Of a stretch of 64,000 bases of DNA, positions 23,684 through 35,639 are shown one piece after another. The stretch is from Ignelater luminosus (Eukaryota > Arthropoda > Insecta > Coleoptera > Elateridae): contig VTPC01089655.1 of assembly GCA_011009095.1 (NCBI GenBank), forward strand, positions 35,243-99,242, given 5' to 3'. A program made the translations under genes and the position numbers. Under the pieces are notes generated by a model. It did no database searches. It saw only the letters and a list, made by a program, of their open reading frames with translations, and was not told where the DNA came from. Every line of letters starts with the position of its first letter. Within the stretch, counting starts at the first letter, position 1.

Positions 23684-24350
23684 TGTTTTTAAAAAAATAT
23701 GTAAAACTGTTTTCAAGGTTTAATTTCAATTTCAATGGTCGTTATGGATTCGTGTAGGTTCTTTTCACCTGCAATGTTTGAGTTAGAAGGAGAATCTAAA
23801 TTTGCTTCAATGAAACTCATAGTTGGCTTAGACACGATCAGAAAGATCATTTTTAGAGCCAATAATATTTAGTTTGATGTACTCTATCTAGATATTTTCA
23901 AAAATCTCAACAACATTCTCAAAAATGGGTCTAACACGCAATGCCTCCAAGGAAAAGATTCTAAAAAGTAGTAGACTGTGAAAACAAAACAATTTATGAT
24001 ATTCTTATAGATGACATATTTAAAAAGATATGTAAAACTGCCTTCAAGGTTTAATTTCAATTTCAATGGTCGTTACGGATTCGTGTAGGTTCTCTCCACC
24101 TGCTATGTTTGAATTAGAAAGAGAATCTAAATTTGTTTCAATGAAACTCATAGTTGGCTTAGTAGCCATCAGAAAGATCATTTTTAGAGCCTTTAATAGT
24201 ATTTAGTTTGATGTACTCTATCTAGATATTTTCAAAAATCTCAACATTTTCAAAAATGGGTCTAACACACAATGTCTCCAAAGAAACGATTCTAAAACGT
24301 AGTAGGCTGAGAAAACAAAAAAATTACGACATTCTTATAAGATGAGATAT
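23684..24350 (+). repeat. Tandem dimer of a 331-bp unit
   Basis: Unit 1 (about 23684-24014) and unit 2 (about 24015-24350) are head-to-tail direct repeats. TATGTAAAACTG recurs at 23700 and 24031, and TTTCAATTTCAATGGTCGTT, GGATTCGTGTAGGTTC, TGTACTCTATCTAGATATTT and AATGGGTCTAACAC follow in both at matching offsets. Small indels occur (for example CAACAACATTC against CAACATTT). There is no open frame and no inverted terminal repeat. It is either a local tandem duplication or the edge of a satellite with a monomer of about 331 bp. Only two copies are present here. Confidence 0.9.
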
Positions 24351-24351
24351 T

Positions 24352-25600
24352 CATCGTCATAATTAAGCCTGTGAAGCACAGGCAACGCAATCTAAGTCGT
24401 TAATGTTAAACTACTGACAAGTTAATATGAATGCAACCTGGCGCCCATGGTAGAGTTTTTTAAGGCCCCTTTGTGTAGTAGATAAGTGGTGGGTGGTACG
24501 TTTAATGTCAGTTTCACACGCTCTTACGTTGGACTTGCTTTAGATAATCCGCTAATCATGCAAAAAGTAAGTCTAGAACTTAAAAACTTGTAAATCATAC
24601 TATGCTTCAAGACTTACAGGTTGTAAGGTTGTTAAATGTCCAAAAATACTGAAAGAAACGCTAGAAAACTACTTTTGACACTTGTAGTAACAGATTATTA
24701 GTCCGAGATTACGTCATACCATTTGAAACGCAAAAGAATTTTTAGATAATCTGTAGCACTACACTGTTCGTACAAAAAGTCAGGGCTGTATTGAAGAGTA
24801 TACCCGGGTATAGTTCAAAACTGTACTACACATAAATCCGAATTCGGGAAATATGTAGGTATACATATACCAGAGGTTTCATCTAAAAAACGAATATTTT
24901 AAACAAGAAACTAGTAGAAAATTAGCTATAAATCTTCAAACCGCTACCACTCAGTTTCGTTCAATACAAGAAAGTCGCTTGGTATCGTTTTGTTTCAGTT
25001 GGTAGAGTAAACAACTACTGCTATATTTCAGAGCTGCTGTGACATAACCTATTCAACAATAGTCAGCAAAGTAAAAAAGTCATTTTTAGGTTATAATATT
25101 TCAAATGACAGCGTCTACTTGAATCGCACCGTTTAACGATTTGGATCGCTCTAGATCTAAACCTGCATCGATATGCATAGATCGCTACGTGCATTGAGCG
25201 CGCCTAAAGTGTCCATCCTCATACTAGTTTTTTAAATTTCTAATATCCTGTTTTTCTATGGTTCTGGAAATTCTGAGTAGAACGCCAAAAACACCGATAG
25301 AGACAGCGAAAATCTATTCTAAACCTTCGAAGACATTAAATAGCAGATTACGCTAATTTTTTTAATGTTTCCTTCACTTCATGCGTCAATTCCTACTAAT
25401 TATGAGTTAAGAAAAACGAATATGACAAAGAAAAATTTTTATTACCTCTAGTTTCTGTGATATACAATAGGTGAAAGTTTTTTATTTTAAGGATTAAGAG
25501 AAAACGGTAAATATTAATTACATATGCTAACAACATTAAAAGTGTGATCGTTCTTTTTTTTAAAGACACTTACATCTTAAATTGATGAAAGAACACCTAC
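24352..25600. other. AT-rich DNA, no gene seen
   Basis: No supported feature. A perfect 14-bp palindrome, TATACCCGGGTATA, lies at 24799-24812. Confidence 0.5.
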
Positions 25601-25609
25601 CAGGTGGTT

Positions 25610-26985
25610 GGATCTACAGAGAATCAATTAGTGGTTTCGTGAAATCGCTGTCTTTTGGCTTTCCTCTTGTAAGTGAGTTCTGAAGCATCCCTACACACAA
25701 ACGAGCAGTAATCCGCAAGCATTACATCACAGAAATATCCTGATTGAACCTTTCTCCGTGCACGTCACTGACAGCTCCACAACTAGTTGGGAAAAATTCA
25801 GATGGGAGTGAAGAAAATGGATTTTTAGGGACATGTTGCATACGAGTTGATGGTATTTTTGTAGAAGTACTGTCACCAACTGAGTGTAGTTATCATCTCT
25901 TTTGTTCCCTAGAAATCTATGCATAACTCCCTTGAGAGCTTCCCAAGCTTCATTTTCTTTCCCTTCCAAAACTAGGTCAAACGCAGGATCATTTACGAGT
26001 CAACGTATTTGTGGCCCAACAAAGATGCCTTCCTTGACTTTTGCATCACTTAAGCTAGGACTTTTGCCCTTCACGTATTTAAAAACCTGGCCTTCTTGGT
26101 TCATTAAACCCAGTTTGATATGTAGGGGTAGAAGAAGAACATGTTTTAGATCTACGAGAGGCTCGACAACGACATTTTTCTCTCTAGAGTTAAGATTTCT
26201 TGCAAGCCAATCTGCTTGAATATGATGTGACTTCCTATCCCTACTGTCCCACATACATAAAAAGCAACACTATTTAGTGTACCCTAATTGCATTCCTAAG
26301 AGTACAGCAATGACTTTTAGATCGCCACAGATTTTCCACTTACGTTCAGCATATTTGATTGAGTCGAGAAGGGCTGTCATGTTTGCATAAGTCTCCTTCA
26401 TGTGAACTGCATGGCCAACAGGAATAGAAGGAAAACGGTTGCCGTTGTGAAGCAACACAGCTTTGAAACTAAGTTTGGAGGAGACTATGAATAGCCTCCA
26501 TTCAGTTGGATCATGCTTCAAATTCAATCTTGTCATTAAATCATTAAAGTCACAGCAAGAAAAATATTGTTTTTCTTCTCAAAAAAGGGAAGCAGATCCC
26601 GTTGATGTTGTCTGTACTTGGAGACCCTGACATCATGTTGAAGAAAATTCTATCGCTGTAACCTTGACCTTAGAAGTCCCGCCTTCTCCTGTGAAAAGTC
26701 AAGGTCTCGAATGAGATCACTCATCTCCAATTGGCTCAATCTGTGCGGTTGACCATCTTTTTCTTCAAAATCAGGGTAATGAGATGTTGAAGGCTTGTTG
26801 GGTTTTTCTTCTTCCACGCTGTCTTCATTTTCTACTACCAACTCATAATTTTGGGGTTGAGTAGGAATGGGTAATCTGCCTGAATGTGGAATAGGTCGAA
26901 TAGCAGATGGAAGATTCGAGTATTGAACTGTTCCTTTTTTTTTCATTGACAATCCTGCCTTTATAGGCGAGTCAAGCAAAAATAG
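25610..26985 (-). pseudogene. Broken copy of an unnamed multicopy insect protein family
   Basis: I recognise the pattern from uncharacterised predicted proteins that are multicopy in many insects and some other animals; I know no name or function. The N-terminal part (26979-26650) has QYSNLPSAIRPIPHSG, an acidic Pro-rich segment and SDLIRDLDFSQEKAGLLRSR. The core then runs in one frame from about 26560 to 25785 and is broken by only two stops (near 26269 and 25998). It carries CCDFNDLMTRL, EWRLFIVSSKLSFKAVLLHN, HAVHMKETYANM, WKICGDLKVIAVLLGMQLGY, CCFLCMWDSRDRK, LPLHIKLGLM, KEGIFVGPQIR, GKENEAWEALKGVMHRFLGN and MSLKIHFLHSHLNF. A one-base loss then shifts into SCGAVSDVHGERFNQDISVM. A short deletion follows, then MLADYCSFVCRD and YKRKAKRQRF. 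Conserved C..C and H/E-rich patches suggest a nuclease-like or transposase-like fold, but that is inference. No TIR or target duplication was found. Confidence 0.8.
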
Positions 26986-26999
26986 CAGTCATCTGTTAA

Positions 27000-27640
27000 G
27001 TTTGTAGGCTCCCGCCAAACCACAGCCACAACAAAAACCATTGATCATTTTTTATTTCTCAGCCATTCTCGTAATAAAACTGAACATGAGTTGCAACATA
27101 TATGTGGAGCCCATGACTTATCCTGGTCCCCTAACTTCATATCAAAATAACGCTGGTTTATGTGAGGACAACGTTATTTCACAATAAATGTAACAAAACT
27201 TGTTCACCGAATTTACACATTTCCGTGGTATGCCGATGTAACAAATTTTAAAAACACCCCAAAACAAGAAATTCTGCACTAATTACAACAAAAATAATAT
27301 GAAATTCACCGTCACAGTGTGTTTACGTTTATAACCTACCCACAGCTAGATTACAATATTTTGACAGTTGACTGAAAATGTAGACTATAGAGAATATCAA
27401 ATGTCACTGTATCTCCAAAACAAAAGCTAATCGGTAATTTTTATGATGATTTTTGAATTCAGCCGGTGGAAATACATAAGAATCAGCTATTTTTGAGCCC
27501 GAAATATTTCCATTGTTTATTAATTTTTCAAATCAGGACTGGCGCTAAGATACTTGGCGCGCAGACCAGAAACTTACAAGACGCCTCTATGTGGTAAACA
27601 AGGGAACTGTGTGGTGCCTTTGTAGTTTTAGTTGTATTAT
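27000..27640. other. No gene seen
   Basis: This lies between the pseudogene and the minisatellite. A GGCGCGC-containing block near 27540-27620 is less AT-rich. No feature supported. Confidence 0.4.
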
Positions 27641-27659
27641 TCATCGTTGCATGACTTTG

Positions 27660-28400
27660 AGGCGGTCCACCTTGGGTGCAAAATAGATATTAAACTTGAG
27701 CGCAAATTGGGTGCAATTTTAGCGCAATTGGTTGAAAATTATGTGTATGATTGATGCAACTTGGCTTTGCTACTAGTTGGGTGTAAGGTGCTGCAACTTT
27801 GGTGCAAGTTAGGTTCAAATTGGGTGCAAACTAAATGTGGCTTTGTTAGGTTAGGTTCAACGTCAGTGCAAGCTATGTGCAATCTTGCATCCAACTTGCA
27901 CTTAAGTTGCACCAAAGATGTACGCAATCTGCGTAGAAGTTGTACCCAGTTTGTACAAAAGCTCTACCAAAATTGCGAAAAACTTGTGCCCAACTGACAT
28001 TGAAGTTTCACCCAACTTGCACCCAAAATGCCCAAAATTTGCACCAAAAATGCACTTAATTTGCACACAATTTGTATTGACGTGCTCTCAATTTGCACAA
28101 AAGTCGTACCAAATATACATCCAATATATCGTATACCAAAGACGCATTTATTTGTGCAAAATGTGTAAAGTTGCTTCTAATTTGCACAAAACTGCCACCC
28201 AATTTGCATTAAAGCTGCACCAAATTCGAACCCAATTTGTAGTTAATTTGCACCACAGTTTTAACAAATCTGCACCCAATTAGAACCTAATCTACGCCTT
28301 GCTGACGTTGAAAATACCTGAAATTCACACCTAACGTGCACCTAATTTGCACCGAAGGTTCATCCATGTTGTATCAAAGTTGCACTTAATTATATCCTCT
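27660..28400. repeat. 11-bp-period minisatellite with a strand switch at about 27,882
   Basis: From about 27945 to 28395 the sequence is a degenerate tandem array with period 11 and consensus CACCCAATTTG (successive units such as CACCCAACTTG, CACCCAAAATG, CCCAAAATTTG, CACCAAAAATG, CACTTAATTTG). From about 27660 to 27865 the same array runs as its reverse complement (CAAATTGGGTG, CAATTTTAGCG). The switch point lies near ATGTGCAATCTTGCAT at 27875-27890. The two halves can therefore pair into one long imperfect hairpin. Because 11 is not a multiple of 3 and the unit lacks stop codons, the array creates spurious repetitive open frames (27761-27997, 27918-28283) rich in H, Q, K, C. I do not call these genes. 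Confidence 0.9.
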
Positions 28401-31400
28401 GTTTGAGAAAAATATACAGAGTACTTTCGAATTAGGGGTTATTGATAAATAATTAGCCTTGGTCCTTTTTTAAATTTTCACTTCCAATCTTCAAATAAGA
28501 CACGCGAGAAAAAAATTCCCAATTTTGATAAAATTGAATCTGCGTCGGTACTCAAGTATTATCTATTTCTAAACGTGTTGTTTGCAAGACAATATACGCC
28601 CATGTGGTAAATAAACTGAAGGAGCATTGTCCTTCGTATGCTATCATAAAACGTTAGGTTGCGGAACTCAAGAGAGGACAAATAGAGTTGAAAGATGAGC
28701 ACCATGTCAGAAGACCCGTCTCTGTGTCCATTCCGGAAAATGTTGATGCCGTGCATAATATCATTTTAATAGCTCTACAAATTGTGCTAAAACGTACAGC
28801 AGTGACTTTGAACATTTCCTATAAACAGGTTTTTCACATACTAGTACATTGAGATTTGGAAATGAAAAGATCTGCAAGATAAATCCCTAAATACCTGAAT
28901 GCTAAAATAAAAGCGACTCAGGATAAAAACTTCCAAGTCGTTTTGCCGCCGTGTTAAAGAGTATTTGTAGATGGATTCATCGTTACAACCCAAAAAGATA
29001 AGAATCATCTAAGAATTGAAAACTCGTTAGCTTCTCTTGTCCAAAGAAATTCTGTGTTTAAAAGACAACTAGAAATATCCTCGCATCAGTTTTTTGGGAT
29101 GAGACAAAGTCATTATGACAGAGTACTGAACAGGGTAAAACTGTGACGGAAGTGTAATATTCTTTGGTATTGAATGAGGTTTGAAAATAAAATGTGGAAA
29201 AACGCTGTAAAGAAATTTTCAAAGTTGTACCCTTCTTATGAGACCATAAAGCTTTTCCTCACAAGTTTCTGACTAGTTCAAAAACAACCGAAAAGAAGGT
29301 TTGGCCCTTTCCAAGTATTGCCTGTTTCCTAACCTAAAAAACAGTTTAAAAAAGTCTTGATCGAATAATGATGTAATAGACGGTTTACTTCACAAATTTG
29401 TTTTGAAATGTTTTAACGTTTTCTGTCTCAAGCTAAGAACTTCTCAATACCTGATCAATGCCTAGTCTGAGTCACCCGACTGAATGTTTCAAGTAGCAAC
29501 TCCACGAGAATCTGAAACATGTGTCCGTCAGAGTTAATTATTATCGCACAGTCACTTATTTTTGCCAAAAGGTTGTTTGCCAGATGGAGACGGGTTCTGA
29601 CAAAACAGATGGACCTACAGTTAAATAAGAGTTTTGTAAGAGCTGACCGAGTATAGTGATAGCAATCCGAAATGTCACCAAAAAGGTTTTGGACAGTAAC
29701 TTTAGCAAATTTAAACGTGAAAAACCAGAAAACCTTGTTTTAAGGGTTAGAAGATTAGTGTGCATTCTTGTAATTGGTTCCAAGATCTTTAAGCTTAACC
29801 AGAAGAGTGAAAGGTTCTTGAAGCTGGCAAAATAGGCACAGAGACATATTGAATAGTAAGGCAAGAAACACTAGGCTTTTCATTTAGTAAAAGCTTATAG
29901 AAAGAAAAGCAATGGAAGAATAAAAAATGGTGATCACATCAGGATTTAATTTTTTGAGATTCTTCTGTCTTTCTTATTTACTAGAAGTGAATTATTTGCG
30001 TCGCATAATTATTGTAATTTGATGTACTGACGGAGTGTTAGAATATGAACAAATTTTATTTTAGATTTGAAACATCTAAAAGAAAAAAATATATTAGAAA
30101 AGTAATAAAAATCGCCGAACATTAAAAAGTAATTTTAGTAAAATTAGTTTGCCGAGAAATCATTAAAATGCACGTTTTCGTTTCTTTGTGCGGTAAAAGT
30201 TTGTTACTAAAGATAAATTATGTAAAACTTAAATTTTGGCAAAAAAGGCATTAATCTAAAGCCGTTTCCTTCAAAACTTGCTTGATGAATAACTCGCTAA
30301 TTATTGCGTATCTGTTGCATAAATTACGCGCTCCATTTCTAACTTCAGGGCGATAAGGAAAATCGTGCACGCCTTCCAGCAAATTCAACTCAAAAACCAA
30401 TAACAATACATCAAAAATTTATCGTTAACTCAAGCAATACAAATTGGAAATCGACCGTCCCTCGTACAGCATCTAAGAAAACTGGCGTGATATAAAAGAG
30501 ATGCAATAAAAGGCAGTAAGATAGGAAATAAAAAACTCCCACCCGAATCTCACTAACGTGTTCGTAATGGACCAATAAATCATCAAGTTTTAAGTATCGG
30601 TCATACTCTTTTAAGCTCTGTCATGCTCGAAGCAGCTTTTTACTATGGTAAACTTTCCGACCAAGTCATAAATCTTTGAGCTTTAACACAACTATGCTGA
30701 ACTTTTCGAGCAGCAATGCAAATGCAGCTTTTAACATGCATATTACTGCCGGAGGTGACTGGAATGAAACTAGGCGCTTGTTAAGCATCGCATTCGATCT
30801 GGGATGAAAAGAAAGTTTTCAACTTTTCCATTATAGTGTACGAAAGGAATAATGCAAAGTCTTAATTGGACTAACCCTATTTAACATCGTCTCGGACAGA
30901 ATTTATTCCGAAGACGAAATAATGTAGCTTGAAAATCAATTTGTCTTGCATGTACGACGTAATGCAATTTTATGCAGCAACGTGGTTTTGCATATTTATT
31001 AGAAAACAATACTGCTGAATCTGAGAACGAAGGAAATAGACAATACATTGGCAGATATGCCGGTTTGGTATTAAGAAATGCAATATAATATATATATAAG
31101 TGAAGCAGAACAATGGATTTTAAGAAAATGGGCAATTTGTTTCACATATTTTATCTTCCAGCAGCAGACCGTTCTGCAGAACCTCAGAAAATGCTGTCTG
31201 CAGCCCGAGGACATTACGCTATATTTCTTATGGACTATTATTACGCTAGGAAAGACAAATTTTATATTACACGTTTTTTCCCTAAATAATATATTAAAAC
31301 GAAAAATGATTCTAGGTGTCTCGAGCAGTACATTAGATATCATAAAAACTCAGAACAGTTACACCAAGTTTCTATCACTAAATACGTCCAAACAAATAGA

Positions 31401-31990
31401 TTATCTTAATTAATCTGCTTTTATGTCAGACTAGAAATTATTTGACTAATTGAAATATAAATAGCTTTAGCTCTTGGTATACAAACTTTTTTGGATTTCT
31501 CTTGTGCTTCTCTAGCTATTTCTAGGCGTCAAGTTATTTAGCTGAAAACAACCTTAGTATTTGTGTCCTTCCAATTTGCTGAACAATCTCTCACGTTTGC
31601 GTAACCCTACTGCCAAAAAACTACAGCAAAGATTATTTACATCTAATTTTTTTTTTACTTTAAACTAGAAATTACTTTGAATTTTTATCACAAGGCCAAA
31701 AAATTCTTTGTGAAGAGAAGATGCCAACAGCTTCAGTTGAAAAAATAAATCCTAAGGTGTGAGAGAAGTTTTACTTAGAAAAAACTTGTCTATCAAGATT
31801 ATTTAAAAATGATTAACAACAAAATTTGATAGTCCTAGAAAATAAATCTGATTTATGTTGCTGTGACTGTAACTGTCACGTCAAAAAAGTTTAGACTTTT
31901 CAACTGTTCAGGTTATGACGGTGTGTCAACTCAAGATTCTCGAGCAATTTCTACCTCTGTACTTTTCCGGGACTTCTCTCCTTGATACGC
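28400..31990. other. AT-rich DNA, no assigned gene
   Basis: No recognisable element. A minus-strand frame at 28559-28756 and plus-strand segments near 29660-29830 (SKFKREKPENLVLRVRRL then VCILVIGSKIFK) look protein-like but match nothing I know. 30280-30760 is a less AT-rich block with several TAATTA/ATAAAT cores, possibly regulatory. 31078-31413 is open on both strands for 90-111 codons, as AT-rich DNA sometimes is. Confidence 0.35.
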
Positions 31991-31992
31991 TT

Positions 31993-32345
31993 TTCAACGA
32001 ACTCCGAAGGAGTCGTTACTGAATTTGCGAAGTTTGTCTGTGTGTCTGTCTGTATGTCTGTCCGCATTTTTTGTCAAATTTTGAAATTTTGACTTCAGAT
32101 TCGGATTCTACATCAAAAACTAAAGACTACGTGGTATCTTCGTTTTTTGATAACTCTTCGGGAACATGGTCAAAATGGCCGCCGAAAATTGGAAAATTCC
32201 CAAAATTCTTTTTTTTTACTTTAGAATTGTATTCTGCATCAAAAAATAAGACAAACGTGTACTTTTAGTTTTTTGATATCACCTCGGAAACATGGTCAAA
32301 ATGGCTGCCAAAGTCTGAAAAAAGTAACAAAACGGAGTTCGTTGC
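31993..32345. mobile_element. Short TIR element (about 350 bp)
   Basis: Ends are CAACGAACTCCG (about 31994-32005) and its exact reverse complement CGGAGTTCGTTG (about 32333-32344). Inside are a run of TGTCTGTCTGTATGTCTGTC (about 32037) and two direct copies of ACATGGTCAAAATGGC (32163 and 32290), each followed by a G-C-C-rich start. There are also paired ATTCTACATCAAAAACTAA / ATTCTGCATCAAAAAATAA blocks, so the body is an internal direct duplication of about 127 bp. Non-coding. Superfamily unknown. Confidence 0.65.
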
Positions 32346-32349
32346 GGTT

Positions 32350-35300
32350 ATGCTTTGCATTCCCAGATGTTTCTAGTTGGTTTTAGTTCAGACTTGACTC
32401 TATCCGTCTTTGCGATGTAAGCCAGGTTTTTAAGAAAATCGGTGTTATTCGGCCATTTTCGACTGGCATTTAGTGCACTGCAACTGGATATGTTAACAGA
32501 ACTACCAGGCAGTGCACTGTGACAAACAACATTAGTCATGGTACCGGTCGAAGTACAAAACCCATTGAACTCAAATCAACCTTTACTATTTTATCAAATA
32601 ACTAATTCATTCAAAAGAGCATTGTTTTGATGCGGGCAATAAGTTTATTCCAAATGTGGCTGTGCGTAATTTGTCAAATAGGCCTGTTTTTTGTCTGTCT
32701 TTGATGATTCCTTTATTCCTTTTGCTTTTCTTGTATGTTACTGTGACCAATTTCGCATTGGTTTTTCTTTGTTAATGTTTTAGCTTCTTGACACATGTGT
32801 GTTGCAACTGCTTCAGTATCGAGCTAGTAACTGCAATAGTATCTTCCCCAATCTTAAACCTGTCAAATGTCAATTGAATGCCTTTGTTAACGTGTAAGTG
32901 TTCCAATGCTTTTTAAAATCTGTACATTCCTAGCGACGACGGTGGATATTGCATTGTATAAGCTGCAATGACAGGTACAAAGCAAGATGCTACTAGGATT
33001 ACTGATTATTTTAGCTTGGTTTGATTTTGATACGGGTAGTGTTTATAGTAGCATCTGTGGTTGGTTTGTGGTTGACTTTCTGATTTATTAGGAGAGGTAT
33101 AAACTTGTAGATTGATTTCTTTAAAGTAGGCAGCTCTCCTTTATCGGATTGTTCTATCTACAGCTGGGTGCACTTCCGAGATTCTGGCCAACGTCTATTA
33201 GACTAGAAAACATTGTCATCTTTAAGTAGAACTCAGTGTCTAACTTCAACTTCAGCGGTTCTTTACATTTATACCGATGTTGAAGTCATCAAAGATATTC
33301 TAATGCCCAAGCCTTCCAGAAATTCATTTTGATTTTTTGTATGAGTTTTCATTTTAATAATACATACTACTTACTAGCCTAATAATGTCACTAGTAATAA
33401 GCGCCAAGAATGCTTGTAAATTAGGTGTTGCAAAACAAATCTTGATAACGTGGATTTCTGTATTTTTTTATGTTTGAATATTAATCCAGAGTATTATAAT
33501 TCTTTGTTCTACTTTATACTCAACCCTAATACAGGGAGTCCGACCCGCGTTAGTATTCTGCTCTTCATAAAGGTTAATAGAAGGCAGAACTTGACTCCCA
33601 TTCTTATTTAACCCTCTTGAGGTAAATGGAAAGCCAAGTCCGACTTTGGACACCTTTTGGTGGGCAGAGTCCAACCTGTGATTTTATTTAGTTCTATTAA
33701 GAAAGCTATTGTAGGCCAAAGGAAATTGAGCCACCGCAGGTGGCCCGTTGGTGGACGGGCCCCGATCCGTGTTCATATTTAGTTTTTTTAAGATGATTAA
33801 TAATAGTGAGGACAAAACCAGACCAATTCCATACAGAACAAATCCTGATTGGTGATAGCCGTTCAAGTGTGATGAAGTCAGGCCGTGGGTTTGATTCCTG
33901 ACTGAGCCTGCATATCGGAGCAAAGCAAAATAGAGTATTTAAAAAATAGAAACTAAATGAATTTAATTAGAACTTGTGAATTAATATTTAATTTCTTTAG
34001 AAAATAAATTAATGCATAAATAAGAAATATTCTGTTCTGTGGCAATGCTCTATCGACTGAGTTATCAGATCATCCATGTTCGAGCATGAATAGTTTCTAT
34101 ACATCTAGTTATCGAACATATTATTTATTGGTTAGTTTAGGCTTTTTTATATCAATCATTGATCAAAAATAGTTCACGGCAATAAATTGTTGATTTTAAC
34201 AACAAAAATGCATCTTTTTATACAGAATCTGCCAGTGTAGCACCACAGTGAGTAATGCGGCGAGAAATACTACCACAAGTGACGCCACTAATTCTACAGT
34301 AATAAACAAGTAAATTCCAGTAATGCTGCGGTCATGTACACCAAATTTCCGCAGAGATTTACCTCCCGGATCTTTATTTATTCAACTGGGATGTCGTTAG
34401 TTTTTTATAGCTGCCTTTTTGGTATTGGATTTGAACTCGACTCAAAGAACTATGAACAGACTTAAAGAAAAATGTAGGTTATATCGACCTGAGGTTTTTC
34501 TTAATAATTTTCCAAAAAAGACCTAAAAGATTGATCTCAACTAGTCTCTAAGGACAGGGTATTGGTCTTCCTCCACCAATTACTGTTTGGTCCATAATCC
34601 TGCAATGAAGGCCTATTTGACGTTTTATCACTGTTGCTTTTCGATGATTTTATCTTATTGGATCGATCGCTGAAAGCACAGGTGTTACGTTTGGAACACA
34701 GAATTTCACTATTAAAAATTAAAAACCCGGTAAATTAAGAGTTTGGTTTGAGGTCCAATTTTGGGATAATCCCGGCCAGCTGGTAACCCTAGCTGGGTTT
34801 GTTCTTTAATTTTCAAAATATTTGCTATGCAGTCAGGTTGATTTACTGAACTTTGTCAAAATTTGTACGTTCGTATTTATTGCACATTCAATAACTTAAA
34901 AAAAGCTCCCTTCTTGAAAGGAAGAAATTAATCCTACATCTGGCTACTTTTACCATCCTGTCCCTACTGTACAAATTGCTTGATGGTGTTAATTGTAGTA
35001 TCTATCTATACTAACTATAAATTTTAAGATACTCTATGCTTTCTGTTTATTATTTTAATTAGTTATTCCCAACCAATAGAGAATGGAGTATTGTAGTATT
35101 GCCAACTAAATAGAAAGTACAATTAAAGAAAAGAAATGGTCTATTCTAAACATTTTAGTTTATCTTGTTCTGTACTTGTGTTTCTAATCTAAATAAGTGT
35201 GTTTGCATGTTGAGTATTGGATGTCTACAGTTGCCTTTAAGAACTATGCAGTAGAAGTTTTTCTTTTGTTAGGTCAGATGAAAAGGTTATTTGCCATTTT

Positions 35301-35630
35301 CTTGGCAAAGCACCTGAGTTACAAGCCTTGGGTGCCATAATTTTTGGGTGAGCCGCAAGGTAGCAAATATAAATTCCCGAGGGGAGATCAGCAGACCCCT
35401 ATAACTAGTTAAGAGCTCTAGGGGCACCTCCCCCCATATTTTGTTGAGAGTTCGAAGAAGATCCTCATCTCTGACTTAGTTAATAAACATGTAATAGGTC
35501 TTGGGGCGCTCAAATTGTTACGATGGCCCTTGTTATTTATGGTTTTATCAGTATTATTGTTTAATACTTATTTTTTAAATTTGGCCTCCCTTCAACATGA
35601 TTTTTGTAGACGCCCGTGAAGGATTGACAC
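32350..35630. other. Mostly featureless; scattered repeat scraps
   Basis: A minus-strand reading at about 32730-32890 (TFDRFKIGEDTIAVTSSILK then QLQHTCVKK) looks like a decayed protein of unknown family. 33530-33790 holds a GC-richer repeat-like block with CCCGTTGGTGGACGGG and GCCACCGCAGGTGGC palindromes. tRNA-like box sequences lie near 33890 and 34050. None makes a supported gene. Confidence 0.35.
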
Positions 35631-35639
35631 AGTGACTAT

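Noticed and set aside
24990-25015. TTTCAGTTGGTAGAGTAAAC as a tRNA A box
   Set aside because: No B box follows within the required distance and no cloverleaf can be drawn.
27846-27857. TTAGGTTAGG, resembling the insect telomere repeat
   Set aside because: Only two units, embedded in the 11-bp array; coincidence.
27761-28283. Repetitive 78- and 121-codon open frames rich in His, Gln, Lys and Cys
   Set aside because: They are read-through of the 11-bp minisatellite, whose unit lacks stop codons in all frames; no start or family supports a gene.
31078-31413. 111-codon frame overlapping a 90-codon frame on the other strand
   Set aside because: Both are low-complexity AT-rich readings without recognisable domains or splice context.
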